A DNA stretch of 64,000 bases from Branchiostoma floridae (Eukaryota > Chordata > Leptocardii > Amphioxiformes > Branchiostomatidae). Under the pieces are notes generated by a model. It was not told the DNA's origin and searched no databases. It saw nothing but the letters and a program-made list of their open reading frames with translations. Of the stretch, positions 48,483 through 59,883 are shown piece after piece (within the stretch, counting starts at the first letter, position 1; every line of letters starts with the position of its first letter). Position numbers and translations under genes: made by a program. The stretch covers positions 3,870,497 through 3,934,496 of the forward strand of contig NC_049980.1 in NCBI RefSeq assembly GCF_000003815.2. The letters are read 5' to 3'.

Positions 48483-48883
48483 GCTGGATCAGACCACTTG
48501 CAACTTGATGGGGGATATAATGTAATATTTTAAAATAAATATTCTTAAATAAATATAGAATTAAATCAGGATATTTAGAATACAAGTATACTAAAAACAC
48601 GTTTTGTTTCATTACGATAACAAAGTTTGAACTCCTGTATTGGCAGCTAGATATCTGTTTAATTCCCCCTTTTCTCATAATGTAATATCCAATCCACTGT
48701 TCTTTTTGAACTTTCAACTTTCAACTCCCCTCGTGTGACCTCACGTGCAAGGTCACAACTCTCGCGAGATTACAAATCCAACATGGCGGTCGTTCCCACC
48801 TAGGAAAAAAAAATATCTATTCATTTTCACGATTATTTTTCGATGAATTGTTCCCCTGGATTATCAACTGTTGTGCCCGGCTC
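48483..48883. promoter_or_regulatory. Bidirectional promoter between DTWD2 and DMXL
   Basis: 401 bp separate the two divergent start codons. The DMXL-proximal half holds CACGTG (48742-48747) within an everted pair tgtgacct (48734-48741) / aggtcaca (48750-48757), the palindrome TCTCGCGAGA (48760-48769) and AACATGGCGG (48780-48789), which matches the YY1 consensus. These are known elements of TATA-less housekeeping and bidirectional promoters. The DTWD2-proximal half is AT-rich. Confidence 0.75.
48783..48803 (+). other. Short upstream ORF in the DMXL 5' region
   Basis: The ATG embedded in the YY1-type motif opens a six-codon frame (MAVVPT) ending in TAG, 80 bp before the DMXL start. It matters only if transcription starts upstream of it. 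Confidence 0.35.
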
Positions 48884-48970
48884 ATGAAACAGCACCAAGT
48901 CCTGACCGGGGCGGTCAACCCCGGCGACCACTGCTTTGCCGTCGGCAATGTTGACGGCGCGCCATTCACG
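48884..48970 (+). CDS. DMXL: DmX-like protein (rabconnectin-3 alpha), first coding exon
   Basis: The 29 codons [15 protein letters not shown] plus [14 protein letters not shown] match the N-terminus of the DMXL1/DMXL2 family, which starts with the same [12 protein letters not shown] block. The exon ends in phase 0 at a gtaaga donor. DMXL proteins are very large WD40-repeat subunits of the rabconnectin-3/RAVE complex that assembles and regulates V-ATPase. The first in-family residue is this ATG, although the frame is open upstream. Only about 1% of the expected protein is visible. I searched the rest of the window for the next conserved block (a GCD-containing start of the WD40 region) and did not find it. 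The DMXL1 versus DMXL2 distinction cannot be made. Confidence 0.75.
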
Positions 48971-49414
48971 GTAAGAAGGACATGTCATCGCTCATCCCGA
49001 AGCGATCTTCTCTCGGTCCATTATATATTTTTGTCAGCCCGATATTACGCCAAATTCCGTATCGTTAAAACTAGTCATGTGTCTGTAAACAGTTCAGCAG
49101 GTTGGTGTTGAAACGTAAGAATCTAGCGTGTAAGATTCCAACCGTATACGCGCTCGCTTCTGTTCCGTATCATGTAAAGTTGTTCTGCGATATCTTCAAC
49201 ATGATATTCACCATTGCGGAGTGAGCGTGGGTGTGCGTATACGCTCGTATGCATCCCAAGTCTTACGTTATACAAAGACCTTAAGGGATTTATGATAAAA
49301 AAAGGGAAAAGAAACGACAGTGACTTTCAGTATGTCACGAGTGTCCTCATTTTTTTTTTACTCGCCACTTAATTTATCGGGAGGCGCGTAAAATAATTGC
49401 AGGTGGCTGGGCCG

Positions 49415-49464
49415 TTGTCTGGTAGTCATGAGATGTGAGGTGCGTCCCTCATGATTTCAGACAA
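49415..49464. other. Hairpin in CpG-rich sequence
   Basis: TTGTCTG plus TCATGAG faces CTCATGA plus CAGACAA around a 15-base loop, downstream of the DMXL first exon. A structural DNA repeat is likely; no function is assigned. Confidence 0.4.
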
Positions 49465-49689
49465 CCCTCTGACCTCCGATCCCTGTCCCGAGCGATCACC
49501 GGGATGGTGTAACCCCAAGGGGCGGGAGGAGGCCTCACCCTGCCCGTACACACCCTCGTCCTCTACCAGATGGTTTTTGACATCTAAGGTGGTGATTGTG
49601 GAAGGGAGGGGAAGTGATTAGGTGGTATATGAAAAACGCTCACGCCCCCACAGTGCGCACAAGGCGCATCCCACGCGCTTGTTAATGTT

Positions 49690-50858
49690 ACAGCACACGG
49701 ATTAGATTCAGTTTGTCTAAAAGAAATTGCTCTAGGGCTCTAATTAATCTCCTTTGTTTTTCTACCTTAATTATATAGATTGATACACATGCGTCTACCC
49801 ATGCCAAAGCATTGTAATGAATGAATGAAAGCGGAGCATTTGTTTCTAAAACCACTACAATGTTACAGCATGCATGTTAGTTTCAGTTTGTCTAAAAGAA
49901 ATTGCTCTAGGACTCTAATTACTCTCCTTTATTTTTCTACTTTATAGATTGATTATTATGCACGTGCTATATCTATAAGTCCCAAAGCATTGTAGTGAGT
50001 GAATGGATGAATGAATGAATGAAAGGGTGGATTAGCATTTGTTTGTAAAATCACTACAATGTTACAGCACATGGATTAGATTCAGTTTGCTTAAAACTAG
50101 TAAAAGAAATTGCTCTAGGACTCTAATAATGTCCTTTGTTTTTCTACCTTAATTATATTTATGAGTTATTATTATACACCTGTGTCTACCTGTCCCAAAG
50201 CCGTAATGAATGAATGAAAGCGGAGCATTTGTTTCTAAAACCACTACAATGTTACAGCATGCATGTTAGTTTCAGTTTATCTAAAAGAAATTGCTTTAGG
50301 GCTCTAATTACTCTCCTTCATTTTTCTACTTTATAGATTGATTATTATGCACCTGCTATATCTATAAGTCCCAAAGCATTGTAGTGAGTGAATGGATGAA
50401 TGAATGAATGAAAGGGTGGATTAGCATTTGTTTGTAAAATCACTACACTGTTACAGCACATGGATTAGATTCAGTGTGTCTAAAACTAGTAAAAGAAAAT
50501 GCTCTAGGACTCTAATTAATGTCCTTTGTTTTTCTACCTTAATTTCAGAGTTATTATTATACAGTCACCGGTGTCTACCTGTCCCAAAGCATTGTAGTGA
50601 GTGAATGAATGAATCGGTAAATGAATGAAAGGGTAGCTGATATATGAGTATTTGTTGATAAAACCATTGCATCAATTTGCATAATCATTCTCCCTTGTTT
50701 TTTTCTACCTAACAGAAAATTGTGTCTACCTGTCCCAAAGCATTGTTGTAAATGGATGGATGAAAGGGTGGCTGAGCATTTGTTTGTAAAAACACTATGA
50801 ATTAGCATTAATTAGTCTCCTTTGTTTTTTGTACCAAGTGTAAAATTCGATTCTTATA
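49690..50858. repeat. Satellite of alternating A and B monomers (175-200 bp)
   Basis: Monomer starts (acagcacacgg or acagcacatgg for A, acagcatgcatg for B) fall at 49690 (A), 49865 (B), 50064 (A), 50254 (B) and 50453 (A), then decay. All share agaaattgctctagg, ctcctttgtttttctacc, cccaaagcattg and gaatgaatgaaag. A further decayed unit resumes at 51230-51345 after an inserted MITE. Confidence 0.9.
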
Positions 50859-50866
50859 CATATGTA

Positions 50867-51221
50867 CATGCTTTTAGCCAGGCATGTGTCAAGGAGTCAT
50901 CTGGACTCCCTTTTCTTAGAATAACAAGAAATTTGATGCCCCTGGACTCCCTATACTGGGGAAAAATTGTCTGACAAGCATGAAATTCTGATTGACCAGG
51001 GATGCTACCAGGTCATCTGTGGTCACAGTCTTCTACTGTGACCTCTGGAACAGTATTTTTGCCTCTTGGGATACCTTAGAATGCACTTTTTAAAGTTAAA
51101 ATCATCAAAAACTCTGCACCATGGAATTCGGATGCCCCCGGAGCCCCCTATGTAATAGTCACTTACAGCGACTCACCAATAAGTTTGGACTCCCTATTAT
51201 AAAATCCTAGCTAAAAGCCTG
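50867..51221. mobile_element. hAT-like MITE with 8-bp target duplication
   Basis: The ends catgcttttagc and gctaaaagcctg are inverted, and catatgta is duplicated exactly at 50859-50866 and 51222-51229. An 8-bp duplication with CA...TG-type ends is the hAT signature. The interior contains gtggtcacagtcttctactg, shared by five copies or fragments in the window. At 355 bp it is non-autonomous. Confidence 0.85.
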
Positions 51222-51624
51222 CATATGTATGATGCCCACCTGTCTTGGAGCATTACAATGAATGGATGGATGAATGAATGAATGAAAGGTTGACTGAAGT
51301 ATCGATATTGCTAAAACTATTCCATAGAATTGCATAAATTACATACTCCTGATAAGGCCTCCAAAAATGTACAGTTTATGATCATTACAGTTTTTAAAAT
51401 TTTTGCTAGGGTTGATTTGTATTGGTGGGTACCGGTACAGAAAATTTATATATATATATGGCCTCCTTCGGTCAATATTGACCATGGTAAAATCCTAATT
51501 GATATCAGCCCTACAGCGTCGACTGTGGCTAAACAGTCCTATACGAGAATGACAGTCTCTGCCACATAGGGTACATCTGTAAGCTGACTCAGGTCTGTTG
51601 CAGAGCTTAGGTACATGGAAACAA

Positions 51625-52355
51625 CACTAATGCCTTATTTGGCCAGAAGAAATTGGATGCACAAGAAGCCCTTACACTGGGGAGCAGATCCTCTGACAAC
51701 CATGAAATTCGATTCACCAGTGATGCCACTAGGAGCATTTGTGGTTACAGTACGTAGAAGCTCTCTGACACTGTGACAGTAATCTTGCCCCTCAGGTGAC
51801 CTTAGAATGCACCATTTAACCTTTTTTTTTAACATAATCTTTATTCATTTTTGAAAAAAAGACACAACAATACAAAGTGGATGTACACAAAAGCAACCTA
51901 AACCAGGATAGACAATTTGCATTTTCCCAACTAAATTAATTTAACAATGCATAACCAATGGGTCCCCACTTTAACAAGTGTTTTTCGGTTTTCTGTAAGT
52001 TTTGAGCAATGATGTACTCTACTTTGTAGTAATAATGTACATAGGCTAAAAAGCCATCTATTGTAGGAATTTTTAAATGTCTACATTTAAAGATATACAT
52101 TTTAGCAATTAATAACAATGTGTTCAGAAGGATAGGATAGCCTAAAGGACCAAATAAAATAATTCTACTTGTAAATCTAAATACAATATCCATATGCTTC
52201 CTGACCATTTAACCTTAAATTTTTTTTGAAAACTCTGGCACCATGGAAGGTGGATTGCCCCTGGACCCCCTACAATAGTTGTACCTATATCACTTACCAT
52301 GACTCACCAAGAAATTTGGACCCCCTGTAATAAGATTCTAGCTAAAAGCCTGGTA
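51625..52355. mobile_element. hAT-like MITE copy split by a retrotransposon
   Basis: The left part (to 51823) contains ggggagcagatcctctgaca and gccactaggagcatttg. The right part (from 52204) ends ttctagctaaaagcctgg. The two parts are continuous relative to the copy at 55846-56238 once 51824-52203 is removed. The left terminus is eroded. Confidence 0.75.
51824..52203 (-). mobile_element. 5'-truncated L1-like LINE insertion
   Basis: On the minus strand it ends in AATAAA (51840-51845 complement) and a short poly(A). accatttaacctt is duplicated at 51811-51823 and 52204-52216. A 90-codon minus frame (52208-51936) reads LLLIAKMYIFKCRHLKIPTI and ends HLLKWGPIGYALLN, resembling the C-terminal tail of L1-type ORF2. 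All features fit target-primed reverse transcription with 5' truncation. Confidence 0.8.
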
Positions 52356-52984
52356 ACCAGAAACAAAACAATTTTTCTCTAGGCCTTGTAAATAAAGGGC
52401 AAGGGAGGACTGAATCACAAATGAGTAAATTGGAAATTAGGTTGGGCCTTCGTCTAATGTGCAGACTTAATACTAGTACAGAATTGAAAGAATGGGCAAT
52501 TAAGAACTCAATGATCAGGGACCACACTTATGTATTATTCATCGTGATATGGCAGGTGTCAATTTGCTGTGTGAAATGTTGTTTTGATTAACAATTCAAG
52601 TGTCCATATATTTTTTTATTCCTTTTACAACATTGTTGAACTATTTTCTCACAACCTGTATTGTACAATTCTCTCCTATGAGGCCTTACCAACAGAAGGG
52701 CTACTAGAACTAGAACTAGTAGAAGCTTTGAGTTTGATGAAGCGTGTATAGTCCAGTGGTTAGTGGCCCTTCCTCTGAAACTAAAAGCTACATGTGTTCG
52801 ATTCTGTTTGCGTTACACAATGACATCCAACCAGAAAGAGCTGTAGTCCTTAAGACAGGATGTCAAGCCGTGGTCCCATTGTTCATGGTGCTTGTTAAAA
52901 AGAGCGAAGGAAATTTCCCTTGTACAATGAACCTGTAAATACTGTACATAGCATTTGTCTTCTCTGTCACGACCAGTGGAGGAA

Positions 52985-53206
52985 TACAGTAAATGCATTT
53001 AAGTTCGCGGAGATTTAATTTTGCGGTAGCGGGAAAATGGAGTTTTCACGGTGGTTTTAATTTCGTGGAAGCAGCATGCCCTGTAGTTTCTTACTGTTAT
53101 ACGATCTTACAGAAAAATGTTCGCGGTGGTTTTAAATTCGCGGTGAAGCGGCCGCCGTGAAAACCGCGAACATGAATCCACCGCGAAAGTTTCTGCATTT
53201 ACAGTA
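52985..53206. mobile_element. CpG-rich MITE, CGCGG family, copy 2
   Basis: The ends tacagtaaatgca and tgcatttacagta are perfect inverted repeats. The body has gttcgcggagatttaatt, cggtggttttaa and a gcggccgcc core, the reverse orientation of the copy at 4415. Confidence 0.75.
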
Positions 53207-53515
53207 GCTCCTCAGTGAGCTTAACTGGATCAATATTACTTTCACTTTCATTAAGTGAACCTAACTTGGGCATTCTCCAGGCCAAAGATTTTTAGTAAAT
53301 CACTTATAGTCATACTGCGGTTTTCCTTAATCTTATGCAGGACCTGCATAAAAATTATATTTACTCATTTTGCAGCTGCTTTGTATGAAAACAATGATAA
53401 ACAGTAAGGTCAAAACTTTTTTTTTTTGGTCAACGGACCAAAATTGAAGCAGGCATGGTTGTCATCCATATAATTGAATCTACATTGTCTAAGAGTAAGA
53501 CTGTTAAGAGATCAG

Positions 53516-53793
53516 GCCGGTGGAATGGCTAAGTGGGTAGAGTGTTCACCTTCCGTCGGTCATGAGTTTGATCCCCGGCCGAGTCATACCAAAGACTTTA
53601 ATTGGTGCATGCTACATGTACTTTCTCTGCTTAGCACTCAGCATTTGGAAAGAGTATATGGAACTTAAAAAAATACCACTACTAGTGGACTAGCCCCCTG
53701 CTGTACATAGTGATTGCACAAACTTGTGTGGCCCAGAGCTACTGAAATGGAGATGGGCGCTGCCTTATGCGCCATCAGGAGCCGAAAGGACTT
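53516..53793 (+). mobile_element. tRNA-derived SINE, family B, copy 2
   Basis: Same blocks as 12297-12565: aagtgggtagagtgttcacc, gagtttgatccccggccgag, gcttagcactcagcattt, tggactagccccctgctgta, gatgggcgctgcc. It ends in a (GACT)n run. Confidence 0.85.
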
Positions 53794-54429
53794 TGACTGA
53801 CTGACTGACTATAGATCAGGTGAGATCCATGCCTGTGACCTTGTAGTCCTGAAACAGGGTTGCTAACCTCTGAACCTTGGCATACGTCACTCCATGCTGT
53901 TTCCAAATTTCCTTCAATGGCACCCACAAGTGCACGCCACACAAGTGGTTCAATCACGAATCAGGCTAATTTTATGACGTCTGGCTGAGCAATTTCCTTT
54001 TAGTTTATCTAGAGGGCCTCAATCACAGCACTTGTACTCCAGTGCTACAGTATTTGTTTTCAGTAGCGAAGGCAAACATTCAGATTATTACTGGCTAACT
54101 AAGGCCTAATACGTAGCACCCTCACTAGCGGGAACAGGTTTTCTGTGCATGGAGAATATGTGCGTGCGCGTGAAAAATTTGCGCTTGAAAAAATAAAGTA
54201 CCTGAAATATGTCAGAAAATGTGCAGCAAGGAATTCTAAGGCAGAAAAATTTGAACCTATGATATAATTTCCCATCTGTTGCCTGAATTTTGGGTTTGAA
54301 AAAAAAAGATTTTTAGATCCCTTGGGAATAGGTTAATTTGCATATTTTGGACATTTCTAATTTGACAGAAATACACAAAACCCCATCCCCCACTAGCAGT
54401 GCAGTGATTTTAGAATAACTTTTGTTTTT

Positions 54430-54518
54430 TTATCTCCATGAAAATGGAGATATTGTTGTTCTTTCAATGTTTGTCTGTGTTTGTGTGTGCCTTTGTCTGT
54501 ATGTATGTGTGTGTGTGT

Positions 54519-54554
<36 letters not shown>

Positions 54555-54720
54555 CTGGATTTTGTAGTCAGCATAACTCAAGAACCTCAGAATTGTAATG
54601 GATTACAATGATACATGTATTTTGTTTGTGGGTAGACATTGGAAGGACGAAGGTCAAGGTCGATTTAGGACCCCCTAGTATGTGACCTTGTTGTTGTGGA
54701 TTCAATTTCTTTGCTGCTGT
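54430..54720 (-). repeat. Dispersed repeat R copy (minus) with GT-array tail
   Basis: Reverse-complement blocks agcataactcaagaacctca, ggaaggacgaaggtcaaggt and ccccctagtatgtgacct are present. The (GT)n array at about 54502-54551 sits exactly at the tail side. Confidence 0.6.
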
Positions 54721-55845
54721 ACAGTCTAGTGTATATTTTTTGAGTCGCATGACATTAATCATTACCTTTATCAAGGAGGCTGTGTTTTCGTGTGTGCGTT
54801 TATTTTTTGTGAACAGTATGATGGCTGGATCTATGCACTGGTATGTTGGTAAAAGAAAAAAAAATGGGGCTGGCCCCCTGGAAGCTTTCATAGGTACTGC
54901 AGCAGAACTTCCAGTTTGAGTATCTTTGATCATTCCCTTGTAAATCCCACAAGAATCCCATACTTAGAAGCTCTTTGGGCTTGTTGTGAGATATTTCATT
55001 TTAAATCATTTCCAACTCAAATTTGTGCTATAACTTAGTGACTGTCACAGTCTTTTGTTTGGCCCTTAAAAAGCGATCTCACCTGAGATGACCAGACATT
55101 GATCGTGTTCCCATCAGCCCAGGTGAGATCCCCACACTCCTGGCAGGTGGGCACACCTGTTATTTGTCAGATCAATACTGATCAATATTGACAGGTTATG
55201 TCAAGATCAATGATAGGATCAATGGTCAATGATAGTCCCTTAGAATGCAAACTTTTTATGTTTCCTGCAATAGGGGGAATATTTTATTTTTACTGGTGTG
55301 TTCTTCTTCTGTCATGACTGTATGTTCAATAGAAGCAACCATATGCATGTAATACTTGACTAATATGTCCATGGTAATAGACTTGTTGATGTGATAGTAA
55401 TACATGTATTCCACCTATATCACAAAAATGCACAAGAAGGAACTGCTTTTGTCAAGAACATTTGCGCACATGTCATTGTACTATGACAAAAAAGTTTCAC
55501 AAAACATGTTTAGAAGTACAAAATTCATTATCACAGTAATTGAATTAATGAATCAAGTTGCATAAATTATGTTTATTGTTTGGCAATGCCTCATGGGGAA
55601 CGATCATAATATTTTTGCAACGCTTCGGGCTTGCCTAATTGAAATTGTAAAATATTACAAGTGTGAGTAGCTCGACAAAAGGCAAATTGCTGTGAGGGAA
55701 ATATCCTGCATTTTCTTGAAAATATTGCTTTTTCATTTGCATGATATTTTTATCTCCTCACTTTAGAAGGGCCAAGCCCCTCTTACAAAAAAATCCCCTG
55801 ATTAGTTGCAACACTACCTCGCCATTATCACCACTGTGACACTAA

Positions 55846-56238
55846 AACATGCTTTTAGCCTGAGGCATGCGTCTTGGCGTCATTTGGACACGCTTTTCTT
55901 AAAATTGCAAGAAATTGGACGCACAGTTGTAGACCCCCCTACACTGTCCAGCAGATCCTCTGACAAGCATGACATGATGGACAGATTGACCAAGGATGCC
56001 ACTAGGTCATCTGTGGTCACAGTCTTCTACTGTGACCTCTCTGACAGTAATTTTGCCCCTTAGGATACCTTTAAATGCACCATTTAATTTAAAATTCTTT
56101 CAAACTCTGCACCATAGAAGGTGGATACCCCTGGACCCGCCCCTACAAAAATAGTCACAACTGTATTACTTACTGCGACTCACCAAGAAATTTGGACCCC
56201 CTATAATAAACTCTTACTAGTCTTAGCTAAAAGCCTGA
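55846..56238. mobile_element. hAT-like MITE family, full-length copy
   Basis: It starts catgcttttagcctgaggca and ends cttagctaaaagcctg. The interior includes cagatcctctgacaagcatg, gtggtcacagtcttctactg and caccaagaaatttggacccc. The flanking 8-mers do not match. Confidence 0.8.
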
Positions 56239-56754
56239 TCCGAGCTAGAACCCTTATATACCATATCCAGATAACATGTTTATATCCTCTTTGTAATGCC
56301 GGATCTTCTTTGCATGCACCTTAATGTATTCTTTACAGTCTAAACTGATTTCTGAAAAAAACAGACACACACAGCATACCATGGATAAACGTGGATTAGC
56401 AACAGATATGCTTTGATTTGGGTGGGAACCACACACAACAGGATTTGATAAGGATTGGGTTTATCTCTGTATTACACTTACAATTCTGATAAGGTAACTA
56501 ATAGGGGCATAATTGTAGAACACGGCTTAACTAAATGTATTCATCTTATCCTATTAGATTGTATTAGTCTTTATGGAGCAGGCAAAAGCATTTTGTATTT
56601 ACCTCCGTGAAATGGAGGTTTTGCATCCACCTGGTGTTTTTGTGTTTGTCTTGTTGGCTTATGTCTATAGTTTTGTTATTGGCAGTTAAATGCTCTAGGC
56701 ACATCCACACTCTTGAAGTTTGGTTAAAAGGGATAGAAGGTATAACCCCAAAAG

Positions 56755-57130
56755 TCAGATTCAAGCAGGTCAGAGTTGGCAGAACTTCTCATAAATCAAA
56801 CATGACAATCCCTCCCTTGTGAATTACAACTGTAGTAGCCTCTTCCATGGACTCCCTGTAAATGTTCCAAGTATATAACCAACTCTGACCTGCCACTTTC
56901 TATTCTAAATCTGATTCAGGAAGTGGAAGTTCAGAGTTGGCAGAACTTCTCATAAATCAAACATGACATGAATCCCTCCCCTGTAAATTAAAACTGTAGT
57001 AGCCTCTTCCATGGACTCCCTGTCATGTTCCATTTATGAGTACCAACTCTGACCTGCCACTTCCTAAATCTGATTCAGGAAGTGGCAGGTCAGAGTTGGT
57101 ACTATTCATAAATCAAACATGACCATGGAA
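56755..57130. repeat. Tandem and inverted duplication of a 'cagagttgg' element
   Basis: Two direct copies of cagagttggcagaacttctc and tagcctcttccatggactcc about 175 bp apart are each closed by the inverted ccaactctgacctgcc. A third start appears at about 57080. Probably two to three MITEs joined end to end. Confidence 0.7.
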
Positions 57131-57589
57131 GTGGGGAAGAATATGTTGTTGTTAATTCACAATTTTGAAGTGTTGCTAATTTTTTCATTTAATCTAATCT
57201 CTTAAGCTTAAGTTATGCTTCTAATCTTTTTGGACAAGAAGCTTCTAAATTAATCTATTAAGATTGAAGATATGGCTGATTTTGTGCTTAGGGAGGATCT
57301 TCAGAAACCTAGGGGGCCCTGCCTGATTATCATCACCTTTGGGGCCTTATCTGTGAGCCATATGCTAGCTTAAATAGGGTCATGAATATTCATAAGATGA
57401 TGATGACACACACTCCCTGAGGTTAAGTTTATGAATATTAACGAATGACTGGTGCAGATAGTAATTACTATTATCAACGCGCAATTGAATGGACGTTTGC
57501 TGAAATGAAATTATGCATCTCCCCTTTTAAGGTCATGTTGATTCGAGTACTACCAAATTGGTTGACATCCTCTGGGAACTCCAAAATGA

Positions 57590-57945
57590 TGCGAGCGTGC
57601 GAATAAAATTTTCTCTGAAAAAAATTTGACTTCATTATGAAATCTAAGTGGTCAGGAAGGTTGAACAAATGAATAAACAGTGACACCGAGAATAGGTACC
57701 TGAACAATTATAGCTTCTTCATTTTTATCCTTTCACATCTTCAATTATTTTATTCTTTGATTGGAATTGACTTTATATCTGACATTCTATGACATTCGTT
57801 ACCATATATATTTTCTAATACAAATGTAAATTGTAGCAATTTACCGCATGTATTTTCTCATTTTACTGTAGCTTTTTACGATTTACAGTTTGGTCAAAAA
57901 CGGACAAAATTGGACAAGAAATGCTGTCTATCATGCCACACACAC
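57590..57945. repeat. Dispersed repeat D, copy 3
   Basis: Contains gcgagcgtgcgaataaaatt, aaatctaagtggtcaggaag, cctttcacatcttcaatt and ctgacattctatgacattcg, matching the copy at 43675-44010. Confidence 0.55.
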
Positions 57946-59239
57946 GCCACTTGACCACAATGATAAAATATCTAGCATATTCTTCACCCTTCCAATGCCT
58001 GTAAGCTTGATGACTAAAATGTACCCCCTGTCTTCAATTCTATTGGCACCTTTATTTTGGTTGGATTTAGATCTCCGCTAGTGATACCATGTTCACTTTG
58101 ACCTGGAGTTCATCTTATCTGGAAAACTCTCCACCACATCTGCCCAGGTTCTTATTAGTGGCAGTGCCACGTCCTTAACAAAACCTTCTATCTGAACTTC
58201 CCATCTTAGAATAGTTAGATGCACCCACTATTGGGATTACCAAACAGTTTGGGGATCTGTGTCCAAACCAAACTTTAAACTATCTAAACAGAGCATCTGG
58301 ACACTTTACACTTATGTTTATAGTTAGAGATTGGCCTGTAAACTTACATGTATGCTAAAGGCCGTAGGAAAAAAATTTTGTGGTTCTGGTAAAACGTTAT
58401 AGCATTGTTGTAGCCAGCCTGAAATAATTTTCCATCTCCTCAATTTTGAATGGAAATTCTATCATAGGTGCAACGTTCCAAGGAAGGGTCTGGGGACATG
58501 CTTCCAAAACAATTTAGCAATCTATAGACCCTCTGAAGCGCTATTTCCTGCATTTTGACGTGTAAATTTTGCTGGTAGACTGAGCAGCTTGTTGGCAGTT
58601 TCTGTTTTGGTAAAAGATTTCATATGGAAGGACGGGTGCTGGCTACAATTTAGGAATCTAGCTAGTGCCTGTGCTTCTGTCCTTTGACAGAATTTTGTCA
58701 CAGTGTGGCTCAGGACGGACAAAAATTTTGCCTATTCTAGCTGTCCCTTTATTGGACAGAAATCGGCATACAAAAAATATGAGAACTTGGACTTTTTAAG
58801 AATTCTATCTAAGGGATCTCCAGAGAAGCTTGTTTCTAACGCCCGCTGAGACAATACCAGAAGCAGAAGGCAGAAGCGCAGAGGCCACGTGGGTGCCGTG
58901 AGCCAGGGTCCCCAGCGCCCCCCTTCCCACTATAATTCTATCCTGTCGCATCGTGCTAACATTTTTGTTGTTGTTTTCTCTGGTTCACTGTCAGTTTATA
59001 TTGCGTCCAAAGGGGAAAACAAAAACAAAATACTTTCATTTCATGTAACACTTTTTGGGTAATTTTGTGAACATAGCCTAGTTTCAAGCCAAGTGACATT
59101 GCATTTTCCCACGAAAAAAAGTACCGGATCCATCAAAGGCTTCTCGAGTTATGCTGTACACAGATGCACAGATTTTAGTGTAAACATTTTGGCGAGGGTA
59201 AAGAATTCTGTATCTACATTCTGCATATACACCGTCCCA

Positions 59240-59335
59240 CTGAGCTAACAAGCCTCAGAAGTGATGCAGTGTTACCTTCATACTAGGGGGTGAAGGTTGT
59301 GACATTGGGAAGGTCGTGGCACAGCTGATCTTATT
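59240..59335 (+). repeat. Dispersed repeat Q, copy 1
   Basis: Contains gagctaacaagcctcaga and cattgggaaggtcgtggcac, repeated at 60632-60730 with the same spacing apart from a short indel. Confidence 0.6.
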
Positions 59336-59405
59336 AAGTATATATACCATATGCAGGCCCAGATAGCCTAACAAGGTTAAGGTCAGGAATCATCCTATGA
59401 ATAGG

Positions 59406-59803
59406 TAGCCTGGGCACCATCCAGAAAGTAGTTTGCTCCGGCGTTCATTATATACTATATACAGTCGCTTCTTAGCTCTGACATTCATTAATACACTATA
59501 TACAGTCGCTTCTCTGTGCTTCCATCTGGGAACGCGGACCATCTTAACGTCTGGAATCGTCCAAATTTTGGAAGCAGGCGCTGATTGGTCCCTACACATG
59601 AGCAAAATATGGAACGGATTCAAGGGGTCGTTCAAACAGACGTTCCAACATAGGACAAGCCCTCCACCCGCTCGGGGGAGGCCTGTTGTCATCGAACAAG
59701 CGCTCTAGAGCATATTCCTTGATTCGCTCATTAACTGACATCTCCAGACGGATAGCAGAAGCGAACGTAGGAGCGAACTACTATCCGGATGGTACCCAGG
59801 CTA
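59406..59803. mobile_element. MITE with TAGCCTGG ends and 9-bp duplication, copy 1
   Basis: The ends tagcctgggcaccatcc and ggatggtacccaggcta are inverted. The flanks atgaatagg (59397-59405) and atgtatagg (59804-59812) are a 9-bp duplication with one mismatch. It is 398 bp with no coding capacity. The interior has two copies of atatacagtcgcttct. Confidence 0.8.
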
Positions 59804-59883
59804 ATGTATAGGTAAATACATATACAATTGTGAGGCTGCGCCATCTTAATATGTTGGCTCCCAGATTTTTTTCAGAAACAACT

